From assembly GCA_022457065.1 (NCBI GenBank), contig JAJGBQ010000007.1, forward strand, positions 2,046,001-2,110,000: DNA of 64,000 bases, read 5' to 3'. Below, piece by piece: positions 45,698 through 58,410 of this stretch. The stretch's first letter is position 1. The number at the start of each line of letters is the position of its first letter. The notes below the pieces were generated by a model. That model was not told the DNA's origin. It did not search any database and saw only the letters and a program-made list of their open reading frames with translations. The DNA is from Curvularia sp. ZM96 (Eukaryota > Ascomycota > Dothideomycetes > Pleosporales > Pleosporaceae). Made by a program: the position numbers and the translations under genes.

Positions 45698-48296
45698 ATG
45701 CCACCCAAACCAATCATCACAGACGACAGCAGCAGCCCGCCTGCAAGAGCGTCGCACTCGCGAGACTCGTCCAATGCCAGTGTCCGCCATGCTCATGCTC
45801 CAGCCACGCCCAGCCAGCTCCGACACGCCCATGTCCCCTCGGACCCGTCCACGTCGCCGGATGAGGCCATGCACCGCCGTCACTACTACGACGACGACGA
45901 GGAAGACGAGCCCCAGCCCTCGGGCAGCGACCATCCGCGTCGCCTCGACTTCTCTGCCAGCGGCATACAGCCCCCAGCCGATGCTTTGTCGGCGCACTCG
46001 ATCCACGAGAATGTCGGCCCGTCTGGCGGCATCATAGAAATCGACCTCGAGCCCACGGTGCGCACGCGCCTGTTGAACCACCAGGACGCCGGGTCCCAGA
46101 GGCCGGTGACACATCGCAGCTATGGTAGCTTCGCGGGGAGCGTCCATTCGGAGCAGAGCTTCGGTGGCGCTTTTCCTAGCACACGCGGGTCGTTCGAAGG
46201 CGATGCCCCAGACGCAACACATGCGCTGCTGGGCGATGCGCTTGCCGACAGCGTCACGAACCAGGCCAACAGCAAGCAGATGAGCACAACTCGATGGTTG
46301 GCCGAGCGCCATGGTATCAAGAACAAGCGCATGATGTATCTCAGATACTACATCCCCATCCTCAACTGGACCCGGCAGTACAAATGGCGTTACTTCAAGG
46401 GCGACTTTGTGGCCGCAATCACCATGGCTTCTTTCTACATCCCCATGGCGCTCTCGTACGCCTCGAATCTTGCACATCTGCCTCCCGTACACGGCCTCTA
46501 CAGTTTTGCTTTTAACCCTCTGATATACGCCGTGCTGGGCACATGTCCCCAGATGGTCGTCGGCCCAGAAGCCCCAGGCTCGCTGCTGGTGGGCGAGATT
46601 GTGCGCGAGAACATCAAAAAGGGCACCACACACGACAACGATGGCAGACGCAACGCCGAGATTGCTGGCATTGTCACGTGCATGGCCGGCGCATTCATCC
46701 TTATCGGCGGCTTCTTTCGGCTCGGCTTCTTGGATAACGTCCTGAGCAGACCGTTTTTGCGTGGCTTCATCAGCGCCATTGGTGTTGTCATCTTCGTCGA
46801 CCAGCTTATCCCTCAGATGGGCCTGGCAAGACTTGCCGCTGACCAGGTGTCTCACGGAAGCTGCTTGGACAAGTTTCTGTTTCTCGTCCGCAACGTCGGC
46901 AATGCCCATGGCCTCACTTGTGCTATTTCTTTTACCGCCTTTGCTATCATCATGTTCTTCAGGTATGTTGCTCATTTTCTCACGTCATTTGCCTCTTATG
47001 TTATGAGTTTGTTCGCTGATATTCTGCAGGGAGTTCAAGAAGCGACTTCAGCCACGTTATCCCAACGTTGCGTACATACCAGACCGCTTTGTCGTGGTCG
47101 TGCTGGCCACCATCGTCACCTGGAGATATCGACTTGACCAGCAAGGCCTTGCAGTTCTCGGCGAGGTAAACTCAGGCGCCAAACTATTCTCGGTCCACTT
47201 CCCCTTCGACACGTCGCATCTCAAATACGTATCCGATGCCATCAACACCGCCCTCATCATTGCCATGCTGGGTTTCTTCGAGTCATCAGTTGCAGCAAAA
47301 TCCTTGGGCAGCGGCGATCAGAACAAGGAAGGCGTGCAAATGCCTCTCAGCGCGAACCGGGAGTTGATTGCACTTGGCACTGCAAACATCACTGGAGGGC
47401 TTTTCATGGCACTTCCTGCTTTCGGCGGCTATGGCCGCTCCAAAGTCAACGCATCCACGGGCGGTTTGACGCCCATGAGCTCCGTATTGCTCTCCATCAT
47501 CACCATTCTGTGCACCGTCTTCATGCTACCTTACTTCTACTACCTGCCAAAGGGCGTGCTTTGTGCCATGGTCTCGGTTGTTGCATACTCGCTCGTTGAA
47601 GAAGCGCCACACGACATCAAGTTCTTTTGGAAGATTCAAGGCTGGTCAGAGCTCATCCTCATGGGTCTCATCTTCTTCATTACCATTATCTGGGATCTGA
47701 AGCGCGGTATTGGTGTTGGCATTGGCCTCTCTATTCTGCGTCTCATCCGTCATTCGGTCCGCCCGCGCATCCAAATCCTCGGCCGCGTGCCAGGGACGAC
47801 AAACCAGTTCTGCAACGCAGAGCACAACGCGGGAAATGTTGAATTCATCGAGGGCTGTTTGATTGTCAAGATTCCAGAGCCCCTGACTTTTGCCAACACA
47901 GGGAATCTCAAGACACGTCTTCGCCGCCTAGAGGAGCACGGCACCGCCAGGGCACACCCAGCCCTGCCGCGCGTGCGCCGTGCCGAAAACAACAAGAACA
48001 TCATCTTTGATGTGCATGGCGTCACGTCGCTTGATGGAGCTGGTGCCCAGGTGCTTTCTGAGATTGTAGAGTCGTACAGAAACCGAGGAGTGAGGGTCTT
48101 CTTTTGCAGAGTGCCCCGCGAGTCTAGCCCGGTGTATAAGCTTTTCGACAAGAGTGGGATTGTCGAAATGTGCGGTGGGCCTAGGCACTTTGTGTCCAGC
48201 GTCGAGGAGGCGCTTCGTATGACGGAGTTGGAGCGACTGACCGAGGAGTATGGTAGCTCCGCAGAAAGCTCGCGAGCTGTTTCCAATCGGGCATGA
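45698..48296 (+). CDS. SulP-family anion (sulfate) transporter with STAS domain
   Basis: Two exons, 45698-46962 and 47030-48296, with a 67-nt intron (GTATGT...CTGCAG), giving 843 aa. Residues 1-200 are a polar cytosolic N-terminus with an acidic DDDEEDE run. The transporter core follows: GDFVAAITMASFYIPMALSY, LPPVHGLYSFAFNPLIYAVL, the NANIT-type region GTANITGGLFMALPAFGGYG, and about 10-12 membrane segments. The STAS domain lies at the C-terminus (about 660-820), with NIIFDVHGVTSLDGAGAQVL. The sequence type resembles the vacuolar/endomembrane YPR003C-like branch rather than Sul1/Sul2, but this is a judgement by eye. A 446-codon antisense frame over exon 1 is a shadow. Confidence 0.92.
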
Positions 48297-49045
48297 TCGG
48301 GATGATAGAAAGCTTACAGTTTTGCAAGACGAGCGAAGGCGTTCGGGTCCGGGCGTTGGATATTATGGCATCTAGCATAGTCGGGTCTTATCTACAAAAG
48401 CATAAGCATGAGGGAATACGATCGTCGAGAACAAAATTTTCCAGCGTGCCAATAGTCAGCAGTGTACGTCGAGCATGACATGGATCCGTGTGTCCAGACT
48501 GTTCTGATTGGACCGTGCATGGAGCCCAGTCTTCCCAAAATCCGGACATAAGTCTGCCGCCGAGCTTGGATGAGGCGTACACCTTTCGCACGCGGAGTTC
48601 GATTTGTAGGTGTGCCTGGCCCTTTTCGTTACCCCATGGGCCCCCGTAGTGCTAGCGGCCTCAACATGGCACTATTCATCCCTTCTTTGCCCGACTGGGC
48701 CTCCGTCGATGTTTGTTGGACGCTGCTGGTGCCGCGCCGATTCATTTTCGGGGGGCTAACGCTTAGCAACTCTTAGCATAGCTTATCTCATTAGCGCCGT
48801 CTTGGCCACCTGTCACTCTCCGCAAAACCTCAGTGGACGTCAATCATGCGGGGTTTGCGGGAACGTCATGCCTGTGTCGACGGCCCTGCGCACACGGCGT
48901 CATGTCGGATCAGCTAAGAGGGCTCGGAACGACGCCTGGCCATGTATAAAAGCCGTGTCTTCTCCACAGCCGTCATGTCACAAGGGCACTTCAGCCTGCC
49001 TCTCAGCCTCTCCTCTTCTCCAAGCACGCTGACCAATCGACCGTC
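48297..49045. promoter_or_regulatory. Intergenic region with Jen1 promoter
   Basis: About 750 bp. A TATAAAA at 48944-48950 lies about 100 bp upstream of the Jen1-like ATG and is a plausible TATA box (CCATGTATAAAAGCC context). No gene seen. Confidence 0.45.
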
Positions 49046-50585
49046 ATGGCAGACAAGTACGAGACCACGGAGCAACGCGAGTATGTGGCGCCCGCCCCCA
49101 GGATGACGGCCGGTCGCTACCTTGCCACGCGCATTCCGACGCTCAAGCCGGCGCATGACAAGGTTGCCAATCCCATTGCCCTCCTCCGTATGCTCAACTT
49201 GCAACAATGGCTCTTCTTCCTTGTTGCCTTCTTTGCGTGGACCTGGGATGCTTTTGACTTCTTCACCGTTTCCCTCACCATCGAGGACCTCGCCGAGACG
49301 TTTGGCAAGACCAAGGCCGACATCACGTGGGGCATCACGCTGGTGCTCATGCTGAGGAGCGTGGGCAGCATCATCTTTGGCTTGGCTGCTGACCGCTATG
49401 GACGAAAGTGGCCCTTTGTCATCAACAACCTCTTGTTCATCGTGCTCGAGCTGGGAACAGGCTTTTGTAGCACTTACAACAAGTTCTTGGGCGTACGAGC
49501 CTTGTTTGGTATTGCCATGGGTGGGTTGTACGGAAACGCCGCTGCAACGGGTCAGTCTACCTTGCTTTCGTCTCCGGCCAGAAGCTAACCTCTCACCAGC
49601 TCTCGAGGACTGTCCGGAACAAGCTCGCGGAATCATGTCTGGTATCTTGCAACAAGGTTATGCATTCGGTTACCTTCTTGCCACCGTCTTCGCACGTGCC
49701 TTTGTCGACACTGTCGGTCACGGATGGCGCCCCCTCTTTTGGTTCGGTGCAGGGCCTCCGGTCCTTATCATCATCTTCCGTCTCTGCCTTCCCGAGACAA
49801 ACGCCTATCGCGAACGTCAGCGCATCCGCGAGGAACAGCCCAACGCTGCCAAGATCTTTGTCGAAGAGGGCAAGGTCGCCTTGAAGAGGCACTGGCTGCT
49901 GCTTGTCTACCTTGTGCTGCTCATGGCCGGCTTCAACTTCATGTCACACGGCAGCCAAGATCTGTACCCGACAATGCTGAAAAACCAGTACAACTTTTCA
50001 GCGAACCAGGTTACCGTCACCCAGGTCGTCGCTAACCTTGGCGCTATGACTGGAGGCACAGTCGTCGGATACTGCTCTTCCATCTTTGGACGCCGCATTA
50101 GTATCATTGTCATGTGCATCATTGGCGGGGCCTTACTCTATCCCTATACTTTTGTCTCTAGCAACGCTGTCATTGCTGCGGCGTTTTTTCAGCAATTCTG
50201 CGTCCAAGGCGCTTGGGGTGTCATTCCGATCCATCTCATGGAGCTATCGCCGGGTTCGTTCCGTACGTTTGTTGTCGGAACAAGTTACCAGCTTGGCAAT
50301 CTCGCGTCCTCGGCGTCGTCCACTATCGAAGCGACGATTGGCGAGAGATTTCCGCTACCACCAAAGGGCGAAACGTCACGATACAAGTATGGCCTGGTCA
50401 TTTGCATCTTTATGGGATGCGTTTATGCCTATGTCATCTTACTCACAGCCCTGGGCCCTGAGTATAGGGGCAAGAATTTTGACGCTGCCGCGGATGAGGA
50501 CCTCGCGGCTGCGACAGGTGCAGATGAGGGCAAATACGAAACTCAAAAGCGGGTTGAGGATGTGGAGGGAAGGTCACATCATTGA
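49046..50585 (+). CDS. JEN1: MFS monocarboxylate/proton symporter, Jen1-like
   Basis: Two exons, 49046-49550 and 49600-50585, with a 49-nt intron (GTCAGT...GCTAAC...ACCAG), encoding 496 aa. Twelve membrane helices. MFS motif A is GLAADRYGRKW. The N-terminal block WTWDAFDFFTVSLTIEDLAE and the C-terminal NLASSASSTIEATIGERFPL are signatures of the Jen1/lactate-pyruvate transporter branch. It is expected in the plasma membrane, importing lactate, pyruvate or dicarboxylates with protons, and typically repressed by glucose. The exact substrate cannot be read from the sequence. Confidence 0.93.
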
Positions 50586-51272
50586 CGTGTATCTACAGCA
50601 GTGGGATAGTATCCTTTCGAGCCATGTCACACCTGTTAGTCGCTAGCAATATATTGCAGGCTGAAGCAGCAGCCGAGCCGCAACTTCTTAACTCCTTTCT
50701 TGTCTCCGTGTTCCAAGAAGAGAAATAAATTGCCGAAGAAATCGATATTTCGCCAACGCCAACAGAATTTTCGCGATCGCGCTTAACCCCCTTCGTCCTT
50801 TACACCACCGAGACGTATCCGACTATTGGCACACTGGCATCCACGGACTGTACACCGTGACTGTATGTAGATTATCAAGTCCAGAGGGCTGACGTAGGTA
50901 ATTTAGACCATTCCCCGCATTTGGGGCATCTGATTGGCTACCATGTTTAGGCGGAAGTGACATCCGTGACTAGCGCTGTATCATAAGCCTCGCTGGACCA
51001 CCCCAAACAGATTATCTTCATATGCAGCAATCTATACCACGCATCATGCCGGCTTCCATGTCTTCGCTTGCCATGCCTTGGACCTTGGTCTTTGGCTCTT
51101 CGCTGTGACCTCGTTTCAATCTGCCATATTGCCGGTGGCTGTGTGCTGTCTAGGAAGGGTTACTAGACAATGGGGTAGAGTATATAGGGAGCTTGGGGGA
51201 GCATATGGTAGGGTATCTACTGCACATCGACTGCATCTTCGTCTGGTACAGCAACGACTTTCACCCGCCAAG
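50586..51272. promoter_or_regulatory. Intergenic region with LPMO promoter
   Basis: About 690 bp. A GTATATAG at 51179-51186 lies about 90 bp before the LPMO ATG and may be its TATA box. No clear Xyr1/CreA site was found by eye. Confidence 0.45.
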
Positions 51273-52047
51273 ATGAAAACCTCCGCAGTCCTTCTCGCTG
51301 CCGCCTCCGTGGCCAGCGCCCACTGTACGACTTCTTGCTACTACCACCCTCCCCTTAATCCAAACTGATCTCCCTTCCTTCTAGACACTCTCCCCAGTAT
51401 CAACGGCGGTGCAGCTTGGTCAAATGTCCGCCAAGCCAAAAACTGGCAGGACAACGGCTTCGTCGGCGACGTCACGAGCCAGGATATCCGCTGCAACCAG
51501 CTGAAAACCGCCAGCTCCACCATGACCGTGGCCGCGGGCTCAAACGTCAAAGTTAGCGTTAACCCCAGCGCCTACCACCCAGGCCCCTTCCAGTCGTACC
51601 TCGCCAAGGTGCCTGCTGGCCAGGACATCAACACTTGGGATCCTTCTGGCGCAGTCTGGTTCCGCATCTACGCCGAGCAGCCCAAGTTTGGAAGTCAGCT
51701 GACTTGGATGGGTATGTCTACATATCTGTTGTTGTTGTATTGCACTGACGCTTGTTTGCCTAGCTGCCTCCAACTACGACGTCAAGATCCCGCAGTGCAT
51801 TGCACCGGGCAAATACCTCATGCGCAACGAGCACATTGCGCTTCACACCGCGGGTACCAGGGGCGGCGCGCAGTTCTACCTGTCGTGCGCTCAGATAGAG
51901 GTTACGGGTGGCGGCAGCACGTCGCCGCGGAACCTGGTCGCGTTCCCGGGTGCCTACAGTGCTACGGACCCGGGTATCTTGATTAACATCAACTACCCGA
52001 TCCCGACAAGCTACACTAACCCTGGTCCACCGACATTTACGTGCTAG
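51273..52047 (+). CDS. AA9 lytic polysaccharide monooxygenase
   Basis: Three exons, 51273-51324, 51385-51711 and 51764-52047, encoding 220 aa. A signal peptide (MKTSAVLLAAASVASA) is cut before His17, the N-terminal copper-brace histidine (HYTLPSINGG). The second copper histidine lies in YHPGPFQSYLA, and the axial Tyr motif is GAQFYLSCAQIEV. Length matches single-domain AA9 enzymes; there is no CBM1. It oxidatively cleaves cellulose using copper and peroxide or oxygen, and could work with the GH7 enzyme 8 kb upstream. The first exon is 52 nt and holds little beyond the signal peptide, a common AA9 layout. Confidence 0.95.
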
Positions 52048-55000
52048 AGAGAGAGTTGGTGAGAGTAGTTTGCTTCGTGTATATATTGTGAATGAAAACC
52101 AGTTTCTCCAGAAACTTCCGCATCCCAATTCTAGGATCCGTTGTTTTGTTGCAAACAGTTTGTGTATCAGAAATCACTTGACATCAGAAGGAGGGATGCA
52201 GCATGAGCTTGTCACAATCGGCGAACAGCTCGCATCAAGCCGTTTGAATGTAGTAGTTGGTGAGATTAGACTATTAGCTGACGACTACCGATTGCAGATA
52301 ATACTTAAGCATCGTTGGTAGCTTCTTTCATACATCTAGCTCACCTCAGGAACATATATATATATCACCTTTTCCTCAACTATATCGATCTGCAAGTTTC
52401 ACCCCAGCGGTCTCTATATCCAGCGTTGTCACCAAAACGGTATATTCATCAAACCTCTTCACCAACTATTACCCTCCGTAGCTACCGCGCTACTGATTAG
52501 GTTTTGGTCGCTCTACTCAGCGTTTCACGTCGAGTGCGCAGGTTTCCGTGCCTAGCAACCCCCTTGCATGCCTTTACTTAGTCGCATCAAGTCCTTGGAG
52601 AGGCTGCTTTGGCACATATATTCCTCCGACGCCGCGCCTCTTCCCACCAGCTATTCGGTGAGCGATCGACTTCCGCTATTACCTTCATTTGCTTCAACAA
52701 CACGCACGACTGTGTCGAAGTCATTGCACTACTAGCTTGGAAACTCATCTCAATTATCTTTTCATACTCGCAGACGACAAAAAACCACTATACGAAAATA
52801 CAGTCATCATGGCTGCAAAGCGGCGACGCCTTGACTTCCTGGTGTTAACCGAAACAACGACGCCGACGAGATGCCACGGCTAAATCCGCCATTTCTAGCG
52901 ACTACAACCCGGTCCCTCCAAGGCTTTGGCAAAGCAGAAACCAAGCACGTGCGGCTTCATGATCTAGTTGGGAAGCAGGGGACAGAGAATGTGTTGGTTT
53001 GAGAGCCCTATCACGTGACTCACTAGACAAACGGCCATCTCCCCTATGGTATATAGGCGCGCCCCCGCACATATAGTTTCTATAGCCATAATATTTCCTT
53101 CTTTGTTCTATAGAATGCATAGGATGGTTGCACTGAGGGATGTCAATTTTGGAGGATAAGGTATCTATATCTAATGCAGACTTGGTGTTTTCCACAACTT
53201 TTCATGTGCTTTTGTGACATCAAATTATTTGCGTACCTAGGCACGCTTACCTAGTTGCCTAAATCTGGTCGAATGAGGTCAAGGGTGATCTGCTGTTTTG
53301 TGCATAACTGAGAACAAGCTGATGAGAGCTACTAGTCACATCGCTGTTTATCGTGCTAATGTTGATATATGCTGTTCATCTCTCCAGCAACGTTCGTGTA
53401 TTTTTCTGCCCATCGATCACTCCGGCCTTCTCCCCCTATTATGCATTCGAGTTCGAAGTTCAATCTTTCTTGATTTGAAAGCGGGGTCTTACGTATTTCC
53501 TGTGGGTAGCAAAGCAACATGTCATCAGCTGCCTCCTTCGAGAATACTGAAATACTTAGGCGGTTGCAAGTGAAGATGGTGCTAGAAGGGCCGAGGGATT
53601 CGCAACAATACCGCCGCACCGAAGCCAGTCTTGCAACCCTTACTTACGACCAGGCACCATATGGGGTTTCGTCATCGTTCGCGCAGTCTATAGCCCTTCT
53701 AGTGATGCGTCATGGGCTTAGTTACTCGAACTCTTTCGTGTGAATATCTTGGAGACCCTGAGGCTAGAAGATCAGCTAGATTCACTTCCCGTCATGAGAT
53801 AATGATCATTGGGGACGAAATAACACTTACTGACACCGATTCGTACGCTGCACGCCGCGCATTTCGCGCTTGGGTAGCCACTGATCTACCTCAACGGCTC
53901 CGCGACGACTGCCTGGAAGGGTTGGACGGACTCACGCAGGTTCCTGACAAACTACTCAGCAATGACGCACATAATGCGCCTAACACGACGTATCTGGCTA
54001 GTGGTGTGCCTCCGCGATGGAGGTACTGCGTTCGTTGATGAAGATTGCTTGCGCTCAGTAGTGAACGGCCCTGAAGATCTATAGTTGCGGGACCCAGCAT
54101 TGAAGATCCTAACTACAGAATAGGTGGCTGAAGAAGAAGAGGCGTTAAAGGAAGAGTTTACGAGAGAATAGAATGGCGGTAGGATAGATGATAAGGTTGA
54201 AGAGGTTGGGTAGATGTACATGGATATGACAGATTATGTTGCGACGTACGATTGTTTAGTTAATAGATTTGCTTGGCGAGAGTATTATGAACGGCCTTCT
54301 AAGAGTTGTGTTAAGGACTTGGACTAAACATAATGTGGTAGGTTCTGCGGCCATCAGAGGTAGCAGATGCTATGACCCCTCCACAACGCGACCCGCAACA
54401 AGGACCTCACGTATCTATAACTTCTGGAGTACTATTATATATATCCTAGGGCTGTAGTTTACCATCACACGTTAGTTAAACAGTTCTTTTAGCCTATAGC
54501 TAGATATCCTATCATCCTTCACTATAACTATTATATTAAATACGTATAGCAGAGATCTATAGCTATACATCTTATATTACAACCTTTGTTTAAGTTTTAT
54601 ATAGAGATTTATCACTCAATATATTTTTATAACAGACTAATCTGCGACTCATCAAACCTAGACACTCATTCTTCACCACGTTTCCTCTCGTCTATAGCCT
54701 TGATTTATAGTGATTCTCTTTTGGCCTCTTCAATAAGTTTAACACATCCTCTTTTGTCACTATCGCTGACACTTTGACGCATGAAAGACATCTACGAGAC
54801 GCTAATGATTCTCATGCAAGGTCTTTTATGGATACAATCACATAACAATAAGCAGGCAGTCTGCATCTTAGAAGACTATAATCAGGCTGTGACGTTATCA
54901 AAAGTTTCGCCGCAAGGCCTAATCTAGAATTTCTATACGTCATCTCCCCACGCTATCTAATCAAAATAACACAAAAGATGACTATAATCCTCTCTCCAGG

Positions 55001-55093
55001 CGTCCAGATGCTCTCTTGGTATCTTTTCCGCCAGAAAATTACACACTTTCCAGTTCTACGTAAGGGTGGCATGCAACCGCTAACATAGATATC
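52048..55093. other. AT-rich, repeat-damaged gene-free region
   Basis: About 3 kb without an intact gene. The stretch 54420-54800 is strongly AT-rich, with repeated TATAG/CTATA words. At 54124-54327 there is a plus-strand frame (VAEEEEALKEEFTRE; MYMDMTDYVATYDCLVNRFA) cut by TAG, TAG and TAA, consistent with CAG or CAA codons hit by C-to-T changes. Likely decayed transposon or gene sequence. Confidence 0.5.
54124..54327 (+). pseudogene. RIP-like degraded coding fragment
   Basis: A single frame reads as protein but contains TAG after EEFTRE, TAG after KVEEVG and ends at TAA after SCVKDLD. Each can derive from a Gln codon by one C-to-T change. The fragment is surrounded by AT-rich sequence. Family not recognised. 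Confidence 0.4.
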
Positions 55094-56095
55094 TTAGAAG
55101 ACGGGTGGCGGTGGTGGTGGTGGCGGCGGCGGCGGCGGCGGTGGTGGTGCTAGCTCCATAGAAGGAGTAGTCATCGATACAGCGGGAAGTATATCAGAGC
55201 TGTATACCGCTTTCGTAGATCCAGTCGAACATATCGTGCCTCCTTCTATAGAAAAGATGCTAGAGACACCTAGACCAAACAGCACCGAGCAACTAAGTGA
55301 AAGCCATTGGAGAATGCTTAGCGCTTTCCCAGCCAGCGCTGTAACACCGGTTGCTGTCACGTTAATCTGTGACATGAACGCCACGGCGTTTACCGTTTGG
55401 TCGGATGCTACTGCGGATGCTAGAGTAAATGCAACTGAAGTCCAGATGGTGGACATTGCAGCTCGCCTTAGGAAATCTCGGCGCTTGAACGAGGCTGTGT
55501 TTTTTGCTGGTGTCTCAAAACTCCTCTTCAGAAGCGCAACAAAAAGTAGACTGATTGCGAAAAGAGCTCCGGCACCAGCGAGCAGTCCAAGAACATAAGT
55601 TGTCTGCAATTTTCGCGCAACCTCGATCATGTCAAGTAATTCTTGGTAGGCGCTGCTGCTTTGAGAGATTGATGTTATGCCTTCCACGATCTTTTCTGTA
55701 TCTTTGCCAATTGTAGGTTGACAATTTAGTGTTTCTGAAGTCGAGATACACATAGCTGATATATGTTAGTGAGAGAATAGACTATGACGTGAAGTTGCGT
55801 TTACCAAAGTAACCAATACGAATTTCCTGGCCAAGCGGATTGGAAAGTTGCAACGTAAATATATTGGGTAAGCCTGGAGATGCTGACACACAACCCGTGA
55901 GTGAAAGAGCTAAGAAATGTTAGTACAACATTACGAGATCAGAGAATACATGCTCACTGTAGAATAGAACGATAGGGATGGGAAGGAAATAGGTGAGGAG
56001 ACGGTAGTTGACGTTTTCTGTATTGTGTGTTATTCCTTAGGTATCAAAGGTAATAAACGGTGACAAAGCCTACGCATATACTGAGATATCCCCAT
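55094..56095 (-). CDS. Fig1-like membrane protein (calcium influx/mating-type family) with polyproline tail
   Basis: Four exons: 56095-56059, 56017-55958, 55909-55805 and 55755-55094, giving 287 aa. Spliced features fit the Fig1/claudin-like family: a first helix (LLTYFLPIPIVLFYTLSLTG), an extracellular loop with GC and PNIFTLQLSNPLGQEIRIGY followed by a Cys pair region (AMCISTSETLNCQP), and three further helices (VLGLLAGAGALFAISLLFVA; AMSTIWTSVAFTLASAV; ILQWLSLSCSVLFGLGV). The protein ends in about 15 prolines encoded by GGT/GGC triplets on the plus strand (55100-55150). Intron 1 is only 41 nt, so the first exon is less certain. Fig1 proteins act in calcium uptake and cell fusion; the role here is inferred. 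Confidence 0.7.
55100..55150. repeat. GGT/GGC triplet tract encoding polyproline
   Basis: Mixed GGT and GGC triplets on the plus strand give CCN proline codons on the minus strand at the C-terminus of the Fig1-like protein. A length-variable coding repeat is likely. Confidence 0.8.
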
Positions 56096-57460
56096 TCTGG
56101 CGAAGGTTTGTGCTTGTAAGACCAATAGGTAATCAAGCAAAAGAACATGCGGCAAAAGGATAGTTCCTCTAAGAATATGGTCGAGCAAAGTAGAGCAAGA
56201 TGTGGTGAGATATAGTGATTGCAGTTGAACGCTTAACATCAGTGTGGTGAACTGGCTGTTTTATGTCCAAATTCCTGCATAGCCTGATTTACGATTGGAT
56301 TAGCTACATGGCCAAAATGCCAACCCACTATTTGAACACAACACTGAAGCGCGCGGCTTTTTAAAAAGTTTGAAACATCATGTTTGAGCTTTCCCCACAC
56401 GTGCAGCGTCTCTATCGTAGTAAGGCTTACTTCAGGCTCTTCTATAACTACCATCAAAGTTCTAAAATTGTGCGGAGTTTGGAAACACGTGCCCAAGTTA
56501 TAAAAGGCTAAGGGTGTTTTTATCTGGCGCGCGCGGCAAAGGTAAACAAAATCACCGCCATAGCGGCCTCCATATCTAGTATGTGTCTGAACACAGGGAG
56601 GGATTGGGGGAAATAGGACTATCTTACGCTGTAAATATGTTGTTGAAATTTCTGGATTCCGACAAAGTTACATCTTTATGACGGCTAGAGTATCACTCAA
56701 TAGTAAAGAACTACTTTTGAACATAGATACGAACACTTTTTCGTGCAATCGTGACTTCGTTTGTACAATTACGACAAAATCTAGCGTGCTTGAATACGAA
56801 CGATATTTTGCTCCTGTTCGCAAAAAAATGCGCCAAAGTGTTTCGGTGTCCTACACATTGCTGGGATTCGGTTTGTTCATGTGGGACACTAACACTCTCA
56901 TCCAATGCGTAAACAAACCCGTGTCTGATCCGTGTATGCTATTTGAAATGCCTCACGGCGTGGTTCATGGGCGCGTAGAGTTCTTGGGGGCTCAGCATCA
57001 ACTATGCCTCCCTTCTACGCGCTGACTGTGCCGCAACTTGGCAAGAGGCCAATCATCACCGCTTGGAACCCACTAGTCAAAATTGAAAATACCAAAAATC
57101 CACACTTTGATCGCTCTTTAAGGCTGCCCACGCTATCTCGGGCCGAATTAGTTGAAAATTTTCTTCACTGCACGGCGCATCGCTGGACGAGGCACAGCTA
57201 GTATGTCTGATTTTGTACCAAGTAGGATGTCAGAAATCGATATGAGTGGCCATCAACGCAACGAGGCGCAATAAACGGCGGATGATGTCGAGGCGCGCGC
57301 TTTCTGATAACCATGGTGATTGATACTGAGTACAAATAATCTGCGAACCCCTCAATAATGATGCTAAACATACCACCTCGAACACCACTCAAATATCCAT
57401 TCTAAACTCTTCATTCTCACTCTTCCTACATTGTGGAGATCGTCACTATCATCATCGAAC
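56096..57460. other. Intergenic region, no gene recognised
   Basis: About 1.4 kb between divergent genes; AT-richer than the left half of the window. A 115-codon frame at 56678-57025 lacks recognisable features. Confidence 0.4.
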
Positions 57461-58118
57461 ATGTCTACCCGCACTATCTACCTTATCATCTATCAAGGAG
57501 CGTCCGGTCAGCGTTCTCATTTCGGTATATGGGTCCCTAATGAAGAAGGCAATGCGACTGGAACCGTCATCCATGTAGTTGGTACTCCAATGGCAGGATT
57601 CATACTGGAGTTCAAGAGGGGATATAACCCGGCGGAAAGCAGGCGTACTATACACTTGGTCCAAATCGGGTCAGTCCTGGCTCAGCATTTGCAACCATTG
57701 GCAAGCGAATTTAGAGACAACGATACGCCGCGTAACAACCTTGAGCGGGCGGCGACACAGGTGCAACCGCCCAGGCCTAGCGCTAACTTCATGGCGCCAG
57801 TCAACGATGTAAGTGCAAAACGGCTAAAGAGGTACGCGTCTCTGACAAATGCAGACCACCAATCGCCGGTGCCAGGAGTGGACTATGGACTATGTCCGTC
57901 GCCTTGTCACCCTCAGATATCTCCATGAAGCGGCTATAGATATTGTTCAGTCCAAACGAGACCCACCGCATGTTGGAATCGGTTTACGACCCGCTGCCGC
58001 CCAGGGTCAACAGCAAGGTCAGCAGCAATCTGCTGCAGCAGCCACTGGGTGGACTTGGGATTCTCAGCATCAACGATACAGGCGTTGGGATGGTACAAAG
58101 TGGGTTTGGCAGGAGTGA
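57461..58118 (+). CDS. Orphan protein with aromatic C-terminal motif
   Basis: Two exons, 57461-57808 and 57855-58118, with a 46-nt intron (GTAAGT...GGCTAA...TGCAG), giving 203 aa. The N-terminal half (MSTRTIYLIIYQGASGQRSH then FGIWVP and GTVIHVVGTPMAGFILEFKR) looks like a compact alpha/beta fold, with HFGIWVP followed by a G-rich stretch. It resembles fungal small proteins whose function I cannot name. The C-terminus has a Gln/Ala-rich linker, then TGWTWDSQHQRYRRWDGTKW followed by VWQE, dense in Trp/Tyr/Arg and reminiscent of OCRE/SH3-binding-type aromatic repeats. It sits in the repeat-rich island and converges with the kinase-like gene. Function unknown. Confidence 0.7.
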
Positions 58119-58410
58119 GCAAGCTTATGTGTTTGCGCAAATGGGTTTACTAGTAGCGGCTGTAGTTGCCCATATAAGACCCCTCATTCAGTTTATATTC
58201 GCTTCATTCGCAGTTTCTCCCTTGCCTCAACTTGTAGAAAATGCATAAGGCCGTGTTGTGCAAAGTTGACTTCTCATTTCCTTGACATATTGATACTGTT
58301 CTTCGAATAGTCGCAACGCAGCTACAGGTACTTTCTCCTAATTTGACTTATATCACTGAATCTTTTTGGCATGCTATGAAGAACACAACTTTCGCTCTAA
58401 ATGGGAAAGT

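Noticed and set aside
45638..46975. 446-codon minus-strand open frame
   Set aside because: It lies antisense to exon 1 of the SulP transporter, has no domain, and its residues mirror the transporter's codon pattern; a shadow.
41714..52047. Idea of a cellulose-utilisation gene cluster (GH7, transporters, AA9)
   Set aside because: The genes between are general transporters and unknowns with separate promoters; co-location alone does not make a cluster.
56678..57025. 115-codon plus-strand frame
   Set aside because: No motif, no promoter or splice signals, and it lies in an AT-rich region where chance frames occur.
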